Positions 26,365-35,361 of a stretch of DNA of 64,000 nucleotides are shown here, piece after piece. The notes under the pieces were generated by a model, which saw only the letters and a program-made list of their open reading frames with translations, searched no databases and was not told the origin of the DNA. Each line of letters begins with the position of its first letter. The stretch's first letter is position 1. Source of the DNA: Phenylobacterium sp. NIBR 498073 (GTDB lineage: Bacteria; Pseudomonadota; Alphaproteobacteria; Caulobacterales; Caulobacteraceae); assembly GCF_027286305.1 (NCBI RefSeq), contig NZ_CP114599.1, forward strand, positions 4,074,001 through 4,138,000, given 5' to 3'. Position numbers and translations under genes: made by a program.

Positions 26365-28212
26365 TTACTCGGCCAGCGCCTTGGGCGACTTCTTCATGGC
26401 GTCGGCGGCCTCCTTGTTGCCCGCCTCCCCTTCCTTGCGGGGCACCGAGAACGGCTCCGGCGTCGGGGTCTGCATATTGCCGCGCATCAGCCAGCGGCCC
26501 TCCTGGATGCCGCCCGCCACCTGCAGCTCCAGCCGCTCGGTGTCGCGCCGGCGGACGTCGCGCGCGATCTCGGCGGCCTCCACCTCGTCGACGCCCAGCG
26601 AGATCAGGACGTTCTTGCCGAACACCAGGGCCGACTCGAAGGTCTCGCGGATCTGGTAGTCGACGCCGGCCTTGATCAGCCGCAGCGAATGGCCGCGGTC
26701 GAAGGCGCGCACGAACAGCTTGGCCAGGGGGAACTCCGACTTCACCAGTTCGACGATCTTGTCGGCGACCTCGGCGTTGTCGACGCAGACCAGGATCGCC
26801 TCGGCGTTGGTCGCGCCCGAGGCGCGCAGCACGTCGAGCCGGGTGCCGTCGCCATAGTAGACCTTGAAGCCGAAGGTGCCGGCGGCGCGGATCATCTCGA
26901 CGTCGGTCTCGATCAGCGAGACCTCCATGCCGCGGGCCAGCAGCGGCTGGCTGACCACCTGGGCGAACCGGCCGAAGCCGATCATCAGCACCCGGCCTTC
27001 GAGATTGGCGGCCAGTTCGATCCCGTCCATCGACTCCGTGGGCGGCGGCATCAGCCGGGTGAGCACGATCACCACCAACGGGGTCAGCGCCATGGAGAAG
27101 ATCACGATGGCGGTCATGGCGGCGCTGGTCCGGCCGTCCATCACCCCGGCGGCGACCGCCGCGCCATAGAGCACGAAGGCGAACTCGCCGCCCTGGGCGA
27201 ACAGGGCAGCGCGCTGGATCGCCTCGCGGTTTCCCGCCCTGAACAGCCGCGCGACGCCATAGATGCCGGCCGCCTTCACCGCCATGAAGGCCAGCACGCC
27301 GAGCACGACCAGCGCCCATTCGGCGGCCACCACCGACAGGTCCAGCGACATGCCGACGCTGAGGAAGAACAGGCCCAGCAGGATGCCGCGGAACGGCTCG
27401 ATGTCGGCCTCGAGCTGGAAGCGGAAGGTCGATTCCGAGAGCAGCACCCCGGCCAGGAACGCGCCCATCGCCATGGAGAGGCCGCCCCACTGCATGAAGA
27501 GCGCCGTCCCCAGCACCACCAGCAGGGCCGCGGCGGTCATGATTTCGCGCGCGCCGGTGCGGGCCAGGATCTGGAAGAACGGGTTCAGCAGCCAGCGGCC
27601 GGCGGCGATCACCACGGCGATGCAGCCGAGGCCGATCAGCAGGCCGAGCCAGACCGGGCGGCCGCCTTCGACGCCGCCGCCGCTCATCGTGCCCAGCACG
27701 ACCACCAGGGCCAGCAGCGGCACCACCGCCAGGTCCTCAAGCAGCAGGATCGAGACCGCGCGCTGGCCGGCCTCGGTCGCGGTCTCGCCCCGCTCGTCCA
27801 GCATCTTCATGATCACGGCGGTGGAGGACAGCACGAAGCCGCTGGCGCCGATCACCGCCGCCGCCGGCGGCAACCCCGCCAGCATGGCCACGCCCGACAG
27901 CAGCGCGCAGCAGACCAGCACCTGGGCCGCGCCGAGGCCGAAGATCTGGCCCCGCAGGCTCCACAGCTTGCTGGGTCGCATCTCCAGCCCGATGATGAAC
28001 AGGAACAGCACCACGCCGAGTTCGGCCACGTGCAGGATGGCTTCGGGGTCGGCGAACAGCTTGAGCCCGAACGGGCCGATCACGAGGCCCGCGGCCAGGT
28101 AGCCGAGCACCGATCCGAGGCCCAGCTTGCGGAACACCGGCACCGCCACCACGCCCGCCGCCAGCAGGGCGACGGCGTGCCCAAGGTTCATCCCCGCAGC
28201 CTCTGCCGCCAT
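26365..28212 (-). CDS. CPA2-family cation:proton antiporter with RCK domain (Kef-like)
   Basis: 615-aa transporter. The N-terminal Na_H_Exchanger domain has about 12 helices (about 8-390), with LGYLAAGLVIGPFGL, ELGVVLFLFIIGLEM and GFVLSSTAVIMKML typical of KefB/KefC. A cytoplasmic RCK/TrkA-N domain follows (about 412-530, VLMIGFGRFAQVVSQPLL dinucleotide motif), then a short Arg-rich tail. Likely moves K+ or Na+ in exchange for protons, with NAD(H) or nucleotide control through RCK. No KefF/KefG-type ancillary gene is adjacent. ATG 28212 has GGAG 5-6 bases upstream; an ATG seven codons on is an alternative. Confidence 0.93.
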   Translation of the reverse strand: MAAEAAGMNLGHAVALLAAGVVAVPVFRKLGLGSVLGYLAAGLVIGPFGLKLFADPEAILHVAELGVVLFLFIIGLEMRPSKLWSLRGQIFGLGAAQVLVCCALLSGVAMLAGLPPAAAVIGASGFVLSSTAVIMKMLDERGETATEAGQRAVSILLLEDLAVVPLLALVVVLGTMSGGGVEGGRPVWLGLLIGLGCIAVVIAAGRWLLNPFFQILARTGAREIMTAAALLVVLGTALFMQWGGLSMAMGAFLAGVLLSESTFRFQLEADIEPFRGILLGLFFLSVGMSLDLSVVAAEWALVVLGVLAFMAVKAAGIYGVARLFRAGNREAIQRAALFAQGGEFAFVLYGAAVAAGVMDGRTSAAMTAIVIFSMALTPLVVIVLTRLMPPPTESMDGIELAANLEGRVLMIGFGRFAQVVSQPLLARGMEVSLIETDVEMIRAAGTFGFKVYYGDGTRLDVLRASGATNAEAILVCVDNAEVADKIVELVKSEFPLAKLFVRAFDRGHSLRLIKAGVDYQIRETFESALVFGKNVLISLGVDEVEAAEIARDVRRRDTERLELQVAGGIQEGRWLMRGNMQTPTPEPFSVPRKEGEAGNKEAADAMKKSPKALAE

Positions 28213-28274
28213 CGACGCTCCAATACGCTTGGCCGCCCCTCCGAGCAGGGCGGCTCTCGCGCGTATGTGGTGTC

Positions 28275-28313
28275 AAAAGGCGCCGGGGCGCAACGGGGAG
28301 CGCCGCCGGCGCC
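28275..28313 (-). terminator. Terminator of the OmpA-family lipoprotein gene
   Basis: Minus strand stem GGCGCCGG (28313-28306) / CCGGCGCC (28286-28279) followed by TTTTG, within the 147-bp gap to the Kef-like gene. Nothing else recognisable in that gap apart from a GCCGCCC/GGGCGGC hairpin. Confidence 0.65.
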
Positions 28314-28359
28314 ACATGGGAAGCGGGCCTGCCCGAGGTCGGAGCAGGTCCGGGACGCG

Positions 28360-29034
28360 TCAGCCCGTATAGGGTCGCAGCACGATCTCGACCCGGCGGT
28401 TCTTGGCGCGGCCGGCGTCGGTCGAATTGTCGGCGATCGGCTGGGTCGACCCGCGGCCCTCGACATAGAGACGGTCGCGCAGCACCCCGCCGCGGCCGGT
28501 CAGGTAGTCGGCCACCGACAGCGCCCGGCGCTCCGAAAGCGACTGATTGTAGTCCGCGCGGCCGGTGGAGTCGGCGTGGCCGATCACGTCGACCAGGGTC
28601 TGCGGATAGTTGTTCAGGCTGCGCGCCACGTCGTCGAGCGCGCCGTAGAACTGCGGCTGGATGTCGGCGCGGTCGAAGCCGAAGGTCACGTCGCTGGGCA
28701 TCTGCAGGACGATGTTGTCGCCCTGGCGCTGGACCTCGACGCCGCTGCCGGCCAGTTCGCGGCGCAGTTCGGCCTGCTGGCGATCCATGTAGTTGCCGAC
28801 GCCCGCGCCGGCGAGCGCGCCGATGCCGGCCCCGATCAGCGCGTTCTTGCGGCCCTGCTCGCTGCGGTTGGTGTTGGTCAGATAGCCCAGCGCGGCGCCG
28901 CCGAGCGCCCCGGCGATCGCGCCGGTGCCGGTGTTGTTGCGGACGACCTGTCCGGTGTAGGGGTCGGTGGTGGTGCAGGCGGCCAGGGCCCCTGCCCCCA
29001 GGATACAGGCCCCGAGGGCGGTCAGTTTGCGCAT
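28360..29034 (-). CDS. OmpA-family lipoprotein with glycine-zipper segment (YiaD-like)
   Basis: 224 aa. Signal peptide with lipobox LAAC (Cys20). Two Gly-zipper hydrophobic stretches follow (GAIAGALGGAALGYL and ALIGAGIGALAGAGVGNYM). The C-terminal OmpA-like peptidoglycan-binding domain (about 110-220) carries VDVIGHADSTGRADYNQSLSERRA and AKNRRVEI. Anchors the outer membrane to peptidoglycan. Single gene with terminator downstream; divergent from the dioxygenase gene at 29119. Confidence 0.95.
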   Translation of the reverse strand: MRKLTALGACILGAGALAACTTTDPYTGQVVRNNTGTGAIAGALGGAALGYLTNTNRSEQGRKNALIGAGIGALAGAGVGNYMDRQQAELRRELAGSGVEVQRQGDNIVLQMPSDVTFGFDRADIQPQFYGALDDVARSLNNYPQTLVDVIGHADSTGRADYNQSLSERRALSVADYLTGRGGVLRDRLYVEGRGSTQPIADNSTDAGRAKNRRVEIVLRPYTG

Positions 29035-29118
29035 AAGCGATCTCCTCGATCGTGAAACTCAGGTGCGAACGCGAGCGCTACGGTCAAGGTTCCCGCGAGA
29101 CGGGACGAAGGTTCAGAC

Positions 29119-30054
29119 GTGACGACAGAGACGATCAAGCCGGTTTCGTTCAAGCGCTTCGGCGGCGACTTCGACGGCTTCTCGGGCGATCTGGGCGGGT
29201 CGTTCGCCCGCTACGGCTTCGCGGTGATCTCCGACCACGACCTGCCGCAGGCCCGGATCGAGGCGGCGCTGGCCGCCACCAAGGCCTTCTTCGCCCTGCC
29301 TGAGGCGGTCAAGCGCGCCTATGTCGTCGGGACAGGCGGTCAGCGCGGCTACACCCCCTTCGGCATCGAAACCGCCAAGGACGCCAAGCACTTCGACCTC
29401 AAGGAATTCTGGCACATGGGCCGCGACCTGCCGGCCGGCCATCCGTTCCGCGACTTCATGCCTGACAATGTCTGGCCGGCCGAGGTCCCGGCGTTCCACA
29501 CCGAGATCGCCTGGCTGTTCAACGCCCTGGACGGCATGGGTCGCCAGGTGCTGGAAGCCATCGCCGCCTACCTGAAGCTCGACCGCCGGTTCTTCGATCC
29601 GACCGTGAACTTCGGCAACTCGATCCTGCGGCTGCTGCACTACCCGCCGGTGCCGAAGGACGGCCCCAACATCCGCGCCGGCGCGCACGAGGACATCAAC
29701 GTCATCACCCTCCTGCTGGGCGCCGAGGAAGCCGGCCTGGAGGTGCTGGACCGCGACGGCCAGTGGCTGGCGATCAACCCGCCGCCCGGCTCGGTGGTCT
29801 GCAACATCGGCGACATGCTGCAGCGACTGACCAACCATGTGCTGCCTTCGACCACGCACCGGGTGGTCAATCCGGCGCCTGAGCGCCGCGGCTTTGCGCG
29901 CTATTCCACGCCGTTCTTCCTGCACTTCAATCCGGACTACGAGATCCGCACCCTGCCTGGTTGTATCACCCCGCAGCATCCCGATCGCGGCCTGGCGCCC
30001 ATCACCGCCGACGCGTTCCTCAAGGAGCGGCTGCGGGAGATCAAGCTTCTTTAG
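29119..30054 (+). CDS. Isopenicillin-N-synthase-like 2-oxoglutarate/Fe(II) oxygenase
   Basis: 311-aa member of the plant-type 2OG-Fe(II) dioxygenase family. N-terminal DIOX_N-like part (about 18-115, GSFARYGFAVISDHDLPQ). The C-terminal jelly roll has the iron ligands in AHEDINVITLLL (H-x-D) and STTHRVVNP (distal His), and the 2OG-binding Arg-x-Ser in ARYSTPFF. Substrate not deducible; bacterial members act on flavonoid-like, amino-acid or xenobiotic compounds. Start GTG 29119, with GAAGG about 8 bases upstream. Confidence 0.93.
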   Translation: MTTETIKPVSFKRFGGDFDGFSGDLGGSFARYGFAVISDHDLPQARIEAALAATKAFFALPEAVKRAYVVGTGGQRGYTPFGIETAKDAKHFDLKEFWHMGRDLPAGHPFRDFMPDNVWPAEVPAFHTEIAWLFNALDGMGRQVLEAIAAYLKLDRRFFDPTVNFGNSILRLLHYPPVPKDGPNIRAGAHEDINVITLLLGAEEAGLEVLDRDGQWLAINPPPGSVVCNIGDMLQRLTNHVLPSTTHRVVNPAPERRGFARYSTPFFLHFNPDYEIRTLPGCITPQHPDRGLAPITADAFLKERLREIKLL

Positions 30055-30237
30055 CTGAACCGCGGAACCCTTTTGCGGGGAGGGATTTCCCCACAGGGCG
30101 TGCGGCGGACGCGAAAAAATCCCCAAGCTTGACAGTTTTCCACAACTGATCGACCAAAGGTTGCCGAACGCCGTTCTGAAAAAGACGGAAATTTAACTGC
30201 GCGGCCCGATCTTCGGGCGCAAGAACACGGCCGGGGG

Positions 30238-31950
30238 ATGAACATGTCCAAGCCTGGATCGGCCTCGCCGGCCGAGGCCGCGCGGCTTGCCGCCATCGCC
30301 ACCCTTGATCTCGAGGAGCTGAAGCCGACCTTCGAGAGGGTCGGCCGGCTGGCCCGCGCCTATGCGCGGCTAGACCTAGGCGACGTGGTGATGGTCGGCG
30401 CCGAGCGCACCTGGCACGCCAGCGTCGGCCCCAGCTGGACCGACGAACAGATCTGCCAGGATCAGTCGTTTTCCGAGGTCGTAGTCGGGCAGGACCAGCT
30501 GCTGTGGGTCGCCGACGCGCGGGCCGACGCCCGCTTCGAGCGCCATCCGCACGTGGTCGGTCCCGAGGCGGTGCGCTTCTACGCCGGCGCACCGATCCGC
30601 ATGGCCGACGGCCAGCCGATCGGCGTGGTCTGCGTGGCCAGCCGCGACCCGCACGCCTATGACAGCGACCTGGCGAGCTACCTGATCGACCTGGCGGCGG
30701 TCGCCTCGAACGAGTGCTCGCGCCACCACGCCCAGCGCGACCTGGTGAAGTACGCCGGCGAGGCGCAGGCAGCCAACAAGGCCAAGAGCGAGTTCCTGGC
30801 CAATATGAGCCACGAGATCCGCACCCCGCTGAACGGGGTGATGGGCATCGCCGGAGCCCTGGCCAAGACCCCGCTCAGCCGACACCAGGCCGACATGGTC
30901 GAACTGATCGAGACCTCGGCCCAGACGCTCGAAGCCCTGCTGACCGACATCCTCGACCTGGCCCGGATCGAGGCCGGCCGCATGGAGATCCGGCCCGAGC
31001 CGTTCGACATGGCGACCTCGGTCAATGCCTGTGCGGCGCTGTTCGAGGCCAGCGCCCAGGCCAAGGGCCTGAAGCTTAGGGTGGAGATCGAGCCCTACGC
31101 CCAGGGAGCCTTCGAAGGCGACGGCCCGCGCATCCGCCAGATCCTGACCAACCTGCTGGGCAACGCGGTCAAGTTCACGGCCCAGGGCGAGGTCCGGCTG
31201 ACCGTCGCCGCCCGCCGCGACGAGACCACCACCCACCTGACCTTCACCGTGGCCGACACCGGCATCGGCTTCGACGAGGCGACCCACCGGCGGCTGTTCG
31301 GCCGCTTCCAACAAGCCGACGGCTCGATCACCCGGCAGTACGGCGGCACCGGGCTGGGCCTGGCGATTTCACGCTCGCTGGCCGAGGCGATGGGCGGGGA
31401 GCTGAGCGCCAGCGCCGTCGCCGGTCGGGGCGCGACGTTCGTCCTGGCCCTCGAACTGCCGCGACGCCACGGGGCGGTGGAGATGTGGGGCGAGCACGAG
31501 CACGCCGCCGGCGAGGAGGCCGAGCTCGACGCCATGCGGGTGCTGCTGGCCGAGGACCACCCGACCAACCGCCGGGTCGTGGAACTGATCCTGGGCGCGG
31601 CGGGGGTCGACCTGATCTCGGTCGAGAACGGCGCCGAGGCGGTGGACGAGGCCGCTCGCGGCTCGTTCGACCTGATCCTGATGGACATGCAGATGCCTGT
31701 GATGGACGGGCTGACGGCGATCTCGGCGATCCGCCGCCGCGAGGCGCGCGCGGGCCGGCGCACGCCGATCTTCACCCTGACGGCCAACGCCATGCCCGAG
31801 CACGCCGAGGCCTCGGCGCGGGCCGGCGCCGACGGCCACGTGACCAAGCCGATCACCGCCGAACGGCTGCTGCACGTGGTCGAACAGGTCTGGGCCGAGA
31901 AGGCGGCGCGGACCGCCCAGGACACCAACGTCGTGGCGCTACGCGCCTAG
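30238..31950 (+). CDS. Hybrid sensor histidine kinase with GAF and receiver domains
   Basis: 570-aa soluble signalling protein. GAF domain (about 28-160), HisKA with phospho-acceptor His192 in NMSHEIRTPLNG, HATPase (about 295-410; N-box LTNLLGNAVKF, G boxes ADTGIGF and GGTGLGLAIS), then a C-terminal receiver (about 433-555) with phospho-acceptor Asp483 in ILMDMQMPVMDG. No transmembrane segment, so the signal is internal or diffusible. No cognate regulator or Hpt gene next to it. The ATG at 30244 is better spaced from GGGGG than the one at 30238. The TAG stop interlocks with the opposing TetR gene. The 183-bp gap upstream shows no confident promoter. Confidence 0.93.
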   Translation: MNMSKPGSASPAEAARLAAIATLDLEELKPTFERVGRLARAYARLDLGDVVMVGAERTWHASVGPSWTDEQICQDQSFSEVVVGQDQLLWVADARADARFERHPHVVGPEAVRFYAGAPIRMADGQPIGVVCVASRDPHAYDSDLASYLIDLAAVASNECSRHHAQRDLVKYAGEAQAANKAKSEFLANMSHEIRTPLNGVMGIAGALAKTPLSRHQADMVELIETSAQTLEALLTDILDLARIEAGRMEIRPEPFDMATSVNACAALFEASAQAKGLKLRVEIEPYAQGAFEGDGPRIRQILTNLLGNAVKFTAQGEVRLTVAARRDETTTHLTFTVADTGIGFDEATHRRLFGRFQQADGSITRQYGGTGLGLAISRSLAEAMGGELSASAVAGRGATFVLALELPRRHGAVEMWGEHEHAAGEEAELDAMRVLLAEDHPTNRRVVELILGAAGVDLISVENGAEAVDEAARGSFDLILMDMQMPVMDGLTAISAIRRREARAGRRTPIFTLTANAMPEHAEASARAGADGHVTKPITAERLLHVVEQVWAEKAARTAQDTNVVALRA

Positions 31951-33176
31951 CGGGCGAAGATGCCCATCAGCTGCGGGCGGGCGAACACCGCCGGCGCCGC
32001 CTTCTGAGTGACGTCGGGCAGCCAGAAGGTCAGCTCCGAGCCCGCGTTCAGGGTGGCGTTCAGCATCTGGGCGGCGATGGCCGCGTCCACCGGCCGGATC
32101 GAGCCTTCGACGATGCCGTCGGAGATCATCGAGGCGAAGCGGTCCGACACCCGGTCCGAATGGGCGACCTGTTCGATGCGGATCTCCTCGGGCAGGGCCG
32201 AGAGCGCCGAGACCCGCAGCAGCGGGCCGTACTGCGACAGCTGGAATTCGGCCAGCGCCGCCGCGGCGCTGGAGATCCGCAGCCACTGGTCGCCGTCCAG
32301 CGCCATGGCCAGCCGCTGCACCCGGCGCATCACCTCGAAGGTGCGATCGAAGCAGGCCACCACCAGGTCGTCCTTGGCGTCGTTGTGGTGGTAGAACGAG
32401 CCCTTGGTAACGTTCAGCGCCTCGGAGATCTTGTTGACCGAAGCGCCGCGATAGCCGCGCGAGTTGATCAGCCGCGTCGCCGCCAGCAGGAACGTCTCGC
32501 GGCTCATCTCCGCGCCCTCGCCGGCCGCCAGCTCGGCCAGCGGCACCGAGGCCGGAGCCCAGGCCGCGCCGTCGGCCGCGAGCCCGCCGACCAAGATGTC
32601 GAACATCCGCTCGCGCACCCGGGCGTAGTCCTCGGGATCGTACTTGTGCAGCCAGGCCCCGGCCCAGAACAGTTGGGCCAGCAGCATGTGGGTGCGCGCG
32701 GTGCGGCGGCCGCGGTTCAGCCAGGCCAGCTCAGGCGCTTCGAACAGGGTGCGCACCTTGCGGAACACCTTGGCGAAGGCCTCAATCACCGCGGCGCGAT
32801 GCGGGTCCTTCAGCGCCCGCACGTCGGCCAGGGTCGGCATCGGCGCCCCCTCGCCGACGGCCATCAGGCGCACGCGCTCGAAATAGAGCTCCAGCAGCTT
32901 GTGCAGCCGCTCAGTCGGGGTCGGCTCGGCGACCGCAGCCTCGGCCGCCTCCTGCAGCCAGCCGATGCCCCGCATCATGCAGGCCGCCGCCAGGTCGTCC
33001 TTGCGCTTGAAGTAGTAGGTGACGCTGGTGGTCGACAGGCCGACGGCGGCGGCGGCGTCGGCCAGGGTCAGCCCCTTCACGCCGCGCTGGTTGAGCAGGA
33101 CCGTGGAGGCGTCAAGGATCGCGTCGCGCTTCTTGCGGAAGCGGTCCGTCGCCCGCACGCCCTTTCGTTCCGCCAT
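31947..33176 (-). CDS. TetR/AcrR regulator with two fused TetR units
   Basis: 409 aa holding two complete TetR-type helix-turn-helix regions in one chain. The first is near residues 12-65 (RDAILDASTVLLNQRGVKGLTLADAAAAVGLSTTSVTYYF). The second is near 225-275 (LLAATRLINSRGYRGASVNKISEALNVTKGSFYHHN). Each is followed by its own helical ligand domain, so a monomer could mimic a TetR dimer or bridge two operators. ATG 33176 has AGGGG 5 bases upstream. Located directly downstream of the ScfR-type regulator on the same strand (67-bp gap), so possibly co-transcribed. Ligand unknown. Confidence 0.9.
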   Translation of the reverse strand: MAERKGVRATDRFRKKRDAILDASTVLLNQRGVKGLTLADAAAAVGLSTTSVTYYFKRKDDLAAACMMRGIGWLQEAAEAAVAEPTPTERLHKLLELYFERVRLMAVGEGAPMPTLADVRALKDPHRAAVIEAFAKVFRKVRTLFEAPELAWLNRGRRTARTHMLLAQLFWAGAWLHKYDPEDYARVRERMFDILVGGLAADGAAWAPASVPLAELAAGEGAEMSRETFLLAATRLINSRGYRGASVNKISEALNVTKGSFYHHNDAKDDLVVACFDRTFEVMRRVQRLAMALDGDQWLRISSAAAALAEFQLSQYGPLLRVSALSALPEEIRIEQVAHSDRVSDRFASMISDGIVEGSIRPVDAAIAAQMLNATLNAGSELTFWLPDVTQKAAPAVFARPQLMGIFAR

Positions 33177-33243
33177 TCGAGCCCCTGTCGCGCCTGGCAC
33201 CGTCCCCGCCCTGTCTATCGCAAGCCCCTTGCCGCGCAAGGCG

Positions 33244-34683
33244 TCAGCCTGACGCGAACGGGTACGGCGAGATCGACTTGGTGAAGTCGTCGACCATCAG
33301 CGTCCGGTTGATCGGCTCGGCCGCCCGTTGCGGACAGGCCGCCCGCTCGCAGATCCGGCAGGCGGGACCGATGGCCGTCGCCACCGGATCGCGCAGGTCG
33401 ATGCCGCGCGAATAGACCAGCCGCTCGGCGAACTTCAGCTCGCAGCCCATGCCGATGGCCAGTTCGGTGTCGCCCTCCGAATAGGGCGTGGCGAAGCGGC
33501 TGACCGTGCGCGACAGGGTGAAGTAGCGCTGGCCGTCGGGGGTCTCGACGATCTGGGTGGCGATCCTGCCGGGGGTGCGGAAACTGGTATGGATGTTCCA
33601 GCGCGGGCAGGTGCCGCCGAAGCGCGAGAACGGGAAGGTCGCGCCGGCGAACCGCTTGGAGATGTTGCCGGCTGAATCCACCCGCAGCATGAAGAACGGC
33701 ACGCCGCGCGCGCCCGGCCGCGCCAGGGTGGTCAGCCGGTGGCAGGCCTGCTCGAACGACACCCCGAAGCGGGCGCGAACCAGCTCGATGTCGTAGGCGC
33801 TGCGCTCGGCCGCCTCGTGGAAGGCGGCGTAGGGCATCATCACCGCCGCCGCCAGATAGTTGGTCAGCGACACCTTCAGCAGGCCGCGGGTCGAACGGTC
33901 GGGCGGCCCCGAGCGGTCGACCAGCGCGTCGAGCAGCGGCCCGTATTCGAGCAGCGCCAGCTGGTAGGCCTGGGCGAAGGCGCGTCCCTCGGCGGTCAGG
34001 GCCTCGGACAGGAACAGGCGCTTGCGGTGGTGGTCGTAGCGGCGGACCGACTCCGGCAGCACCTCGACCGGCACCACGCGGACCGAGATGCCGTGCCGCC
34101 CCGAAAGCCGCTCGCGCGCGGCCAAGGCGAAGTCGAGCGGCTCGCAGGTGAGGTCGGCGGTGAGCGCGTCGGCCGCCTCCTCCAGCTCGGCGAAGTAGTT
34201 CTTCTGGGCCTGGAAGAAGTCGCGCACCCAGTCCGAGGGCAGCACCGAGGGCCCGGTCCCCGCGCCCTCCTCCGGACGGCCGATGGCCCCGAGATCGGTC
34301 AGCCGGCGCTGGTCGAGATAGGCGCGGTAGAGACGGACGATCGCCTCTGACACGCCGGGCGCGCTTTCGGCGACCTCGGCGATCTCATGGCGGGCGACGC
34401 CGAGGTCGCGGAACATCTGGTCGGAGAACACCTCGGACAGGCCCGTGGCCCCGCCGTCCTCCGGGTCGGTCGCCAGGCTCTTGAGATCCAGGTCGTAGGC
34501 CTCGGCCAGGCGCAGCAGCACCTGGGCGGTGACTGGCCGCTGGTTGCGCTCGAGCAGGTTCAGATAGCTGGGCGAGACGCCGAGGTCCTCGGCCATCCGC
34601 GTCTGGGTGAGACCCAGGTCCCGGCGCAGGCGCTTGAGGCGCGCGCCTAGGAACAGCTTCCGGTCGGTGGTGGTCACGGCCAT
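33244..34683 (-). CDS. Short-chain fatty acyl-CoA regulator (ScfR) family transcription factor
   Basis: 479 aa. N-terminal XRE helix-turn-helix (about 11-66, LKRLRRDLGLTQTRMAEDLGVSPSYLNLLERNQR), a central ImmA/IrrE-like domain (about 170-300) and the C-terminal DUF2083 region with GVPFFMLRVDSAGNISKRF and a cysteine cluster ACRICERAACPQRAAEP. This order is that of RamB, MccR and PccR, which sense acyl-CoA esters and control propionate, acetate or glyoxylate pathways. Targets here are not adjacent; the SCOT, fadJ and thiolase genes in the window are candidates. No good Shine-Dalgarno before ATG 34683. Direct repeats upstream suggest autoregulation. Confidence 0.92.
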   Translation of the reverse strand: MAVTTTDRKLFLGARLKRLRRDLGLTQTRMAEDLGVSPSYLNLLERNQRPVTAQVLLRLAEAYDLDLKSLATDPEDGGATGLSEVFSDQMFRDLGVARHEIAEVAESAPGVSEAIVRLYRAYLDQRRLTDLGAIGRPEEGAGTGPSVLPSDWVRDFFQAQKNYFAELEEAADALTADLTCEPLDFALAARERLSGRHGISVRVVPVEVLPESVRRYDHHRKRLFLSEALTAEGRAFAQAYQLALLEYGPLLDALVDRSGPPDRSTRGLLKVSLTNYLAAAVMMPYAAFHEAAERSAYDIELVRARFGVSFEQACHRLTTLARPGARGVPFFMLRVDSAGNISKRFAGATFPFSRFGGTCPRWNIHTSFRTPGRIATQIVETPDGQRYFTLSRTVSRFATPYSEGDTELAIGMGCELKFAERLVYSRGIDLRDPVATAIGPACRICERAACPQRAAEPINRTLMVDDFTKSISPYPFASG

Positions 34684-34690
34684 CTTGTCG

Positions 34691-34736
34691 ACTTGTCACA
34701 GATTTACATCATTTACAAGGTTGCGCCGTGACAAGT
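34691..34736. promoter_or_regulatory. Putative ScfR autoregulatory region
   Basis: Two TTTACA repeats at 34703-34708 and 34712-34717, 9 bp apart, recall the paired TTTGCAAA motif described for ScfR-family PccR. They are bracketed by a 9-bp perfect inverted repeat ACTTGTCAC (34691-34699) / GTGACAAGT (34728-34736). The site starts 8 bp before the scfR ATG. Inference from pattern and position. Confidence 0.45.
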
Positions 34737-34873
34737 GAGCCTTGTTGCACAAGGCGGCCCCTTCGCCGCCAGACCGCCAACGGCTAGGTTTGATCGACGG
34801 CTCGTTCAGACGGGCCGGCGAGATCGGTTTTCACAAGACTCAGTTCCGGCGCGAGCCGGGGGAGCAAGAGACC

Positions 34874-35080
34874 ATGACCAAGGAACGGTTCTGGGTTGTC
34901 GGCGGGGAGTACAGCTGCCTCGCCTTCACCAAGCTGAAGAACGGCGCGCCCCAGGTGCTGGGGCCGTACGAGAGCCGCGACGAAGCCAAGCAGGCGTGGG
35001 CGAAGGTGTCCGAAGAGACCCGCAGCCAGGCCACCATGCGCTTCGCCATCGCCTCCGAGCAGCTCGTACTGCCGGCCTAG
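34874..35080 (+). CDS. DUF4170 domain-containing protein
   Basis: 68-aa cytosolic protein: TKERFWVVGGEYSCLAFTKL, VLGPYESRDEAKQAWAKVSEETRSQATMRFAIA. This matches the DUF4170 family found in alphaproteobacteria; function unknown. ATG 34874 follows GGGGGAGCAAGAG. The open frame extends 44 codons upstream but that part is not family-like. Terminator at 35126. Confidence 0.88.
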   Translation: MTKERFWVVGGEYSCLAFTKLKNGAPQVLGPYESRDEAKQAWAKVSEETRSQATMRFAIASEQLVLPA

Positions 35081-35125
35081 GGCCATCCTTGAGTCACGGG
35101 ACCTCGCGTCCAGTTGTCTCTCCTT

Positions 35126-35166
35126 GAGCCCGTCCCGTTCTTCGGGGTGGGGCGGGCTCACTTTTT
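35126..35166 (+). terminator. Terminator of the DUF4170 gene
   Basis: GAGCCCG (35126-35132) pairs with CGGGCTC (35153-35159), with an inner CCC/GGG extension, then ACTTTTTG. The gap 35167-35304 holds nothing I can support. Confidence 0.85.
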
Positions 35167-35304
35167 GAGTTCTTGCCGCGGCGGCCAGCCCCGCGGACAC
35201 GGCATCCGGGACCTCCGAAAGGGGGGCGGATAGGGTGACGGGCGGGGAAGCTTGTATTCGGTCGCTTCCCTGCCCCGATCACCACCGGCGCGCATCCGGC
35301 GCAC

Positions 35305-35337
35305 ACGAAAAAGGGCGTCCCTCGCGGGACGCCCTTT
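35305..35337 (-). terminator. Terminator of the ydbH-ynbE-ydbL operon
   Basis: Twelve-bp perfect stem AAAGGGCGTCCC/GGGACGCCCTTT with a 4-nt loop (35310-35337). On the minus strand it is followed by TTTTTCG, 25 bp past the ydbL stop. Confidence 0.9.
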
Positions 35338-35361
35338 CGCGTTGGATGCTCGGCCGCGGGC

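Noticed and set aside
30131-30146. TTTTCCACA, DnaA-box-like, upstream of the hybrid kinase
   Set aside because: Single copy with one mismatch from TTATCCACA and no other origin features.
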